Assembly: GCA_027079365.1 (NCBI GenBank)
Contig: JALWVW010000181.1
Location: 1-5,373 of the forward strand
Length of the DNA stretch: 5,373 nt
Direction of reading: 5' to 3'
Origin: Campylobacteraceae bacterium
GTDB taxonomy: Bacteria > Campylobacterota > Campylobacteria > Campylobacterales > Sulfurovaceae
Under the pieces are notes generated by a model. That model did not search any database, was not told the origin of the DNA, and saw nothing but the letters and a program-made list of their open reading frames with translations. Shown here piece after piece: positions 5,255 through 5,373 of this stretch; positions within the stretch are counted from its first letter, which is position 1; the number at the start of each line of letters is the position of its first letter. The position numbers and the translations under genes were made by a program.

Positions 5255-5373
5255 GAGAGTGCTCCGGTAGTCGCTACCGCCAGATACGAAACTGCCACAG
5301 TGCTGATCAGCGTCAGTATATTCCGCCATACTGTGAACCGCAGTCCAAACACACTCGCCTCGGCGGGAAGCTG
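5251..5373 (-). CDS. C-terminal tail of the first half-permease (5' end cut by window edge)
   Basis: Forty codons and a TGA (5253-5251) are open from the right edge in a different frame from the gene that follows. The peptide ends in a single amphipathic-to-hydrophobic stretch, with FGLRFTVWRNILTLISTVAV followed by SYLAVATTGALS, which looks like the last membrane helix of a transporter. The stop overlaps the next start as GTGA, a typical join between subunits of one complex. Together with the next gene it probably forms the two halves of a COG0701-like permease. Only the tail is visible, so family assignment rests on context. Confidence 0.65.
   Translation of the reverse strand, partial: QLPAEASVFGLRFTVWRNILTLISTVAVSYLAVATTGALS

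Noticed and set aside
5255..5329. N-terminal extension of the second half-permease to the ATG at 5329
   Set aside because: The extra residues are polar and overlap the reading frame of the upstream membrane protein; the GTG at 5254 sits exactly at that frame's stop.

Overview
The window looks like chromosomal DNA from a Campylobacterota (epsilonproteobacterial) bacterium, most likely a free-living Sulfurovum/Sulfurimonas-type organism. This rests on three things: a tgt gene beside a TrkA-like COG3400 protein, promoters with a good TATAAT and T-rich upstream DNA but no clear -35, and the general protein character. It is inference; no database search was possible. There is no rRNA, tRNA, CRISPR array or insertion sequence. 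Coding density is very high.

Left part (1-2379). A minus-strand gene for a TrkA/RCK-like COG3400 protein runs off the left edge and fills bases 1-1208 with 402 uninterrupted codons. It is transcribed divergently from tgt, which encodes the tRNA-guanine transglycosylase that starts queuosine modification of GUN anticodons. Only 52 bp separate the two, and they hold two perfect TATAAT hexamers facing each other. tgt ends in a hairpin plus T-run terminator that also covers the last codons of the convergent gene.

Middle (2392-3123). A minus-strand Crp/Fnr-family regulator has an unusual leader: eight A followed by eight G just before the start codon, crossed by a 15-codon upstream reading frame whose stop overlaps the regulator's ATG. 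One added base in the tract would fuse the two frames, so this is a candidate phase-variable or translationally coupled switch. A perfect 6-3-6 inverted repeat further upstream is a candidate operator.

Right part (3124-5373). All genes are on the minus strand. In transcription order they are: the tail of a first half-permease (cut by the right edge), a second half-permease of the COG0701/YraQ type joined to it by a GTGA overlap, a soluble YbjQ/UPF0145 protein behind its own promoter, a membrane-anchored YbjQ paralogue overlapping it, and a membrane-anchored M48 zinc metalloprotease 26 bp further on. The two YbjQ proteins and the protease form a tight operon that may act together at the membrane in envelope quality control, but no function is demonstrated. 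The most worthwhile leads are the crp leader switch, the YbjQ-YbjQ-M48 module and the split permease.
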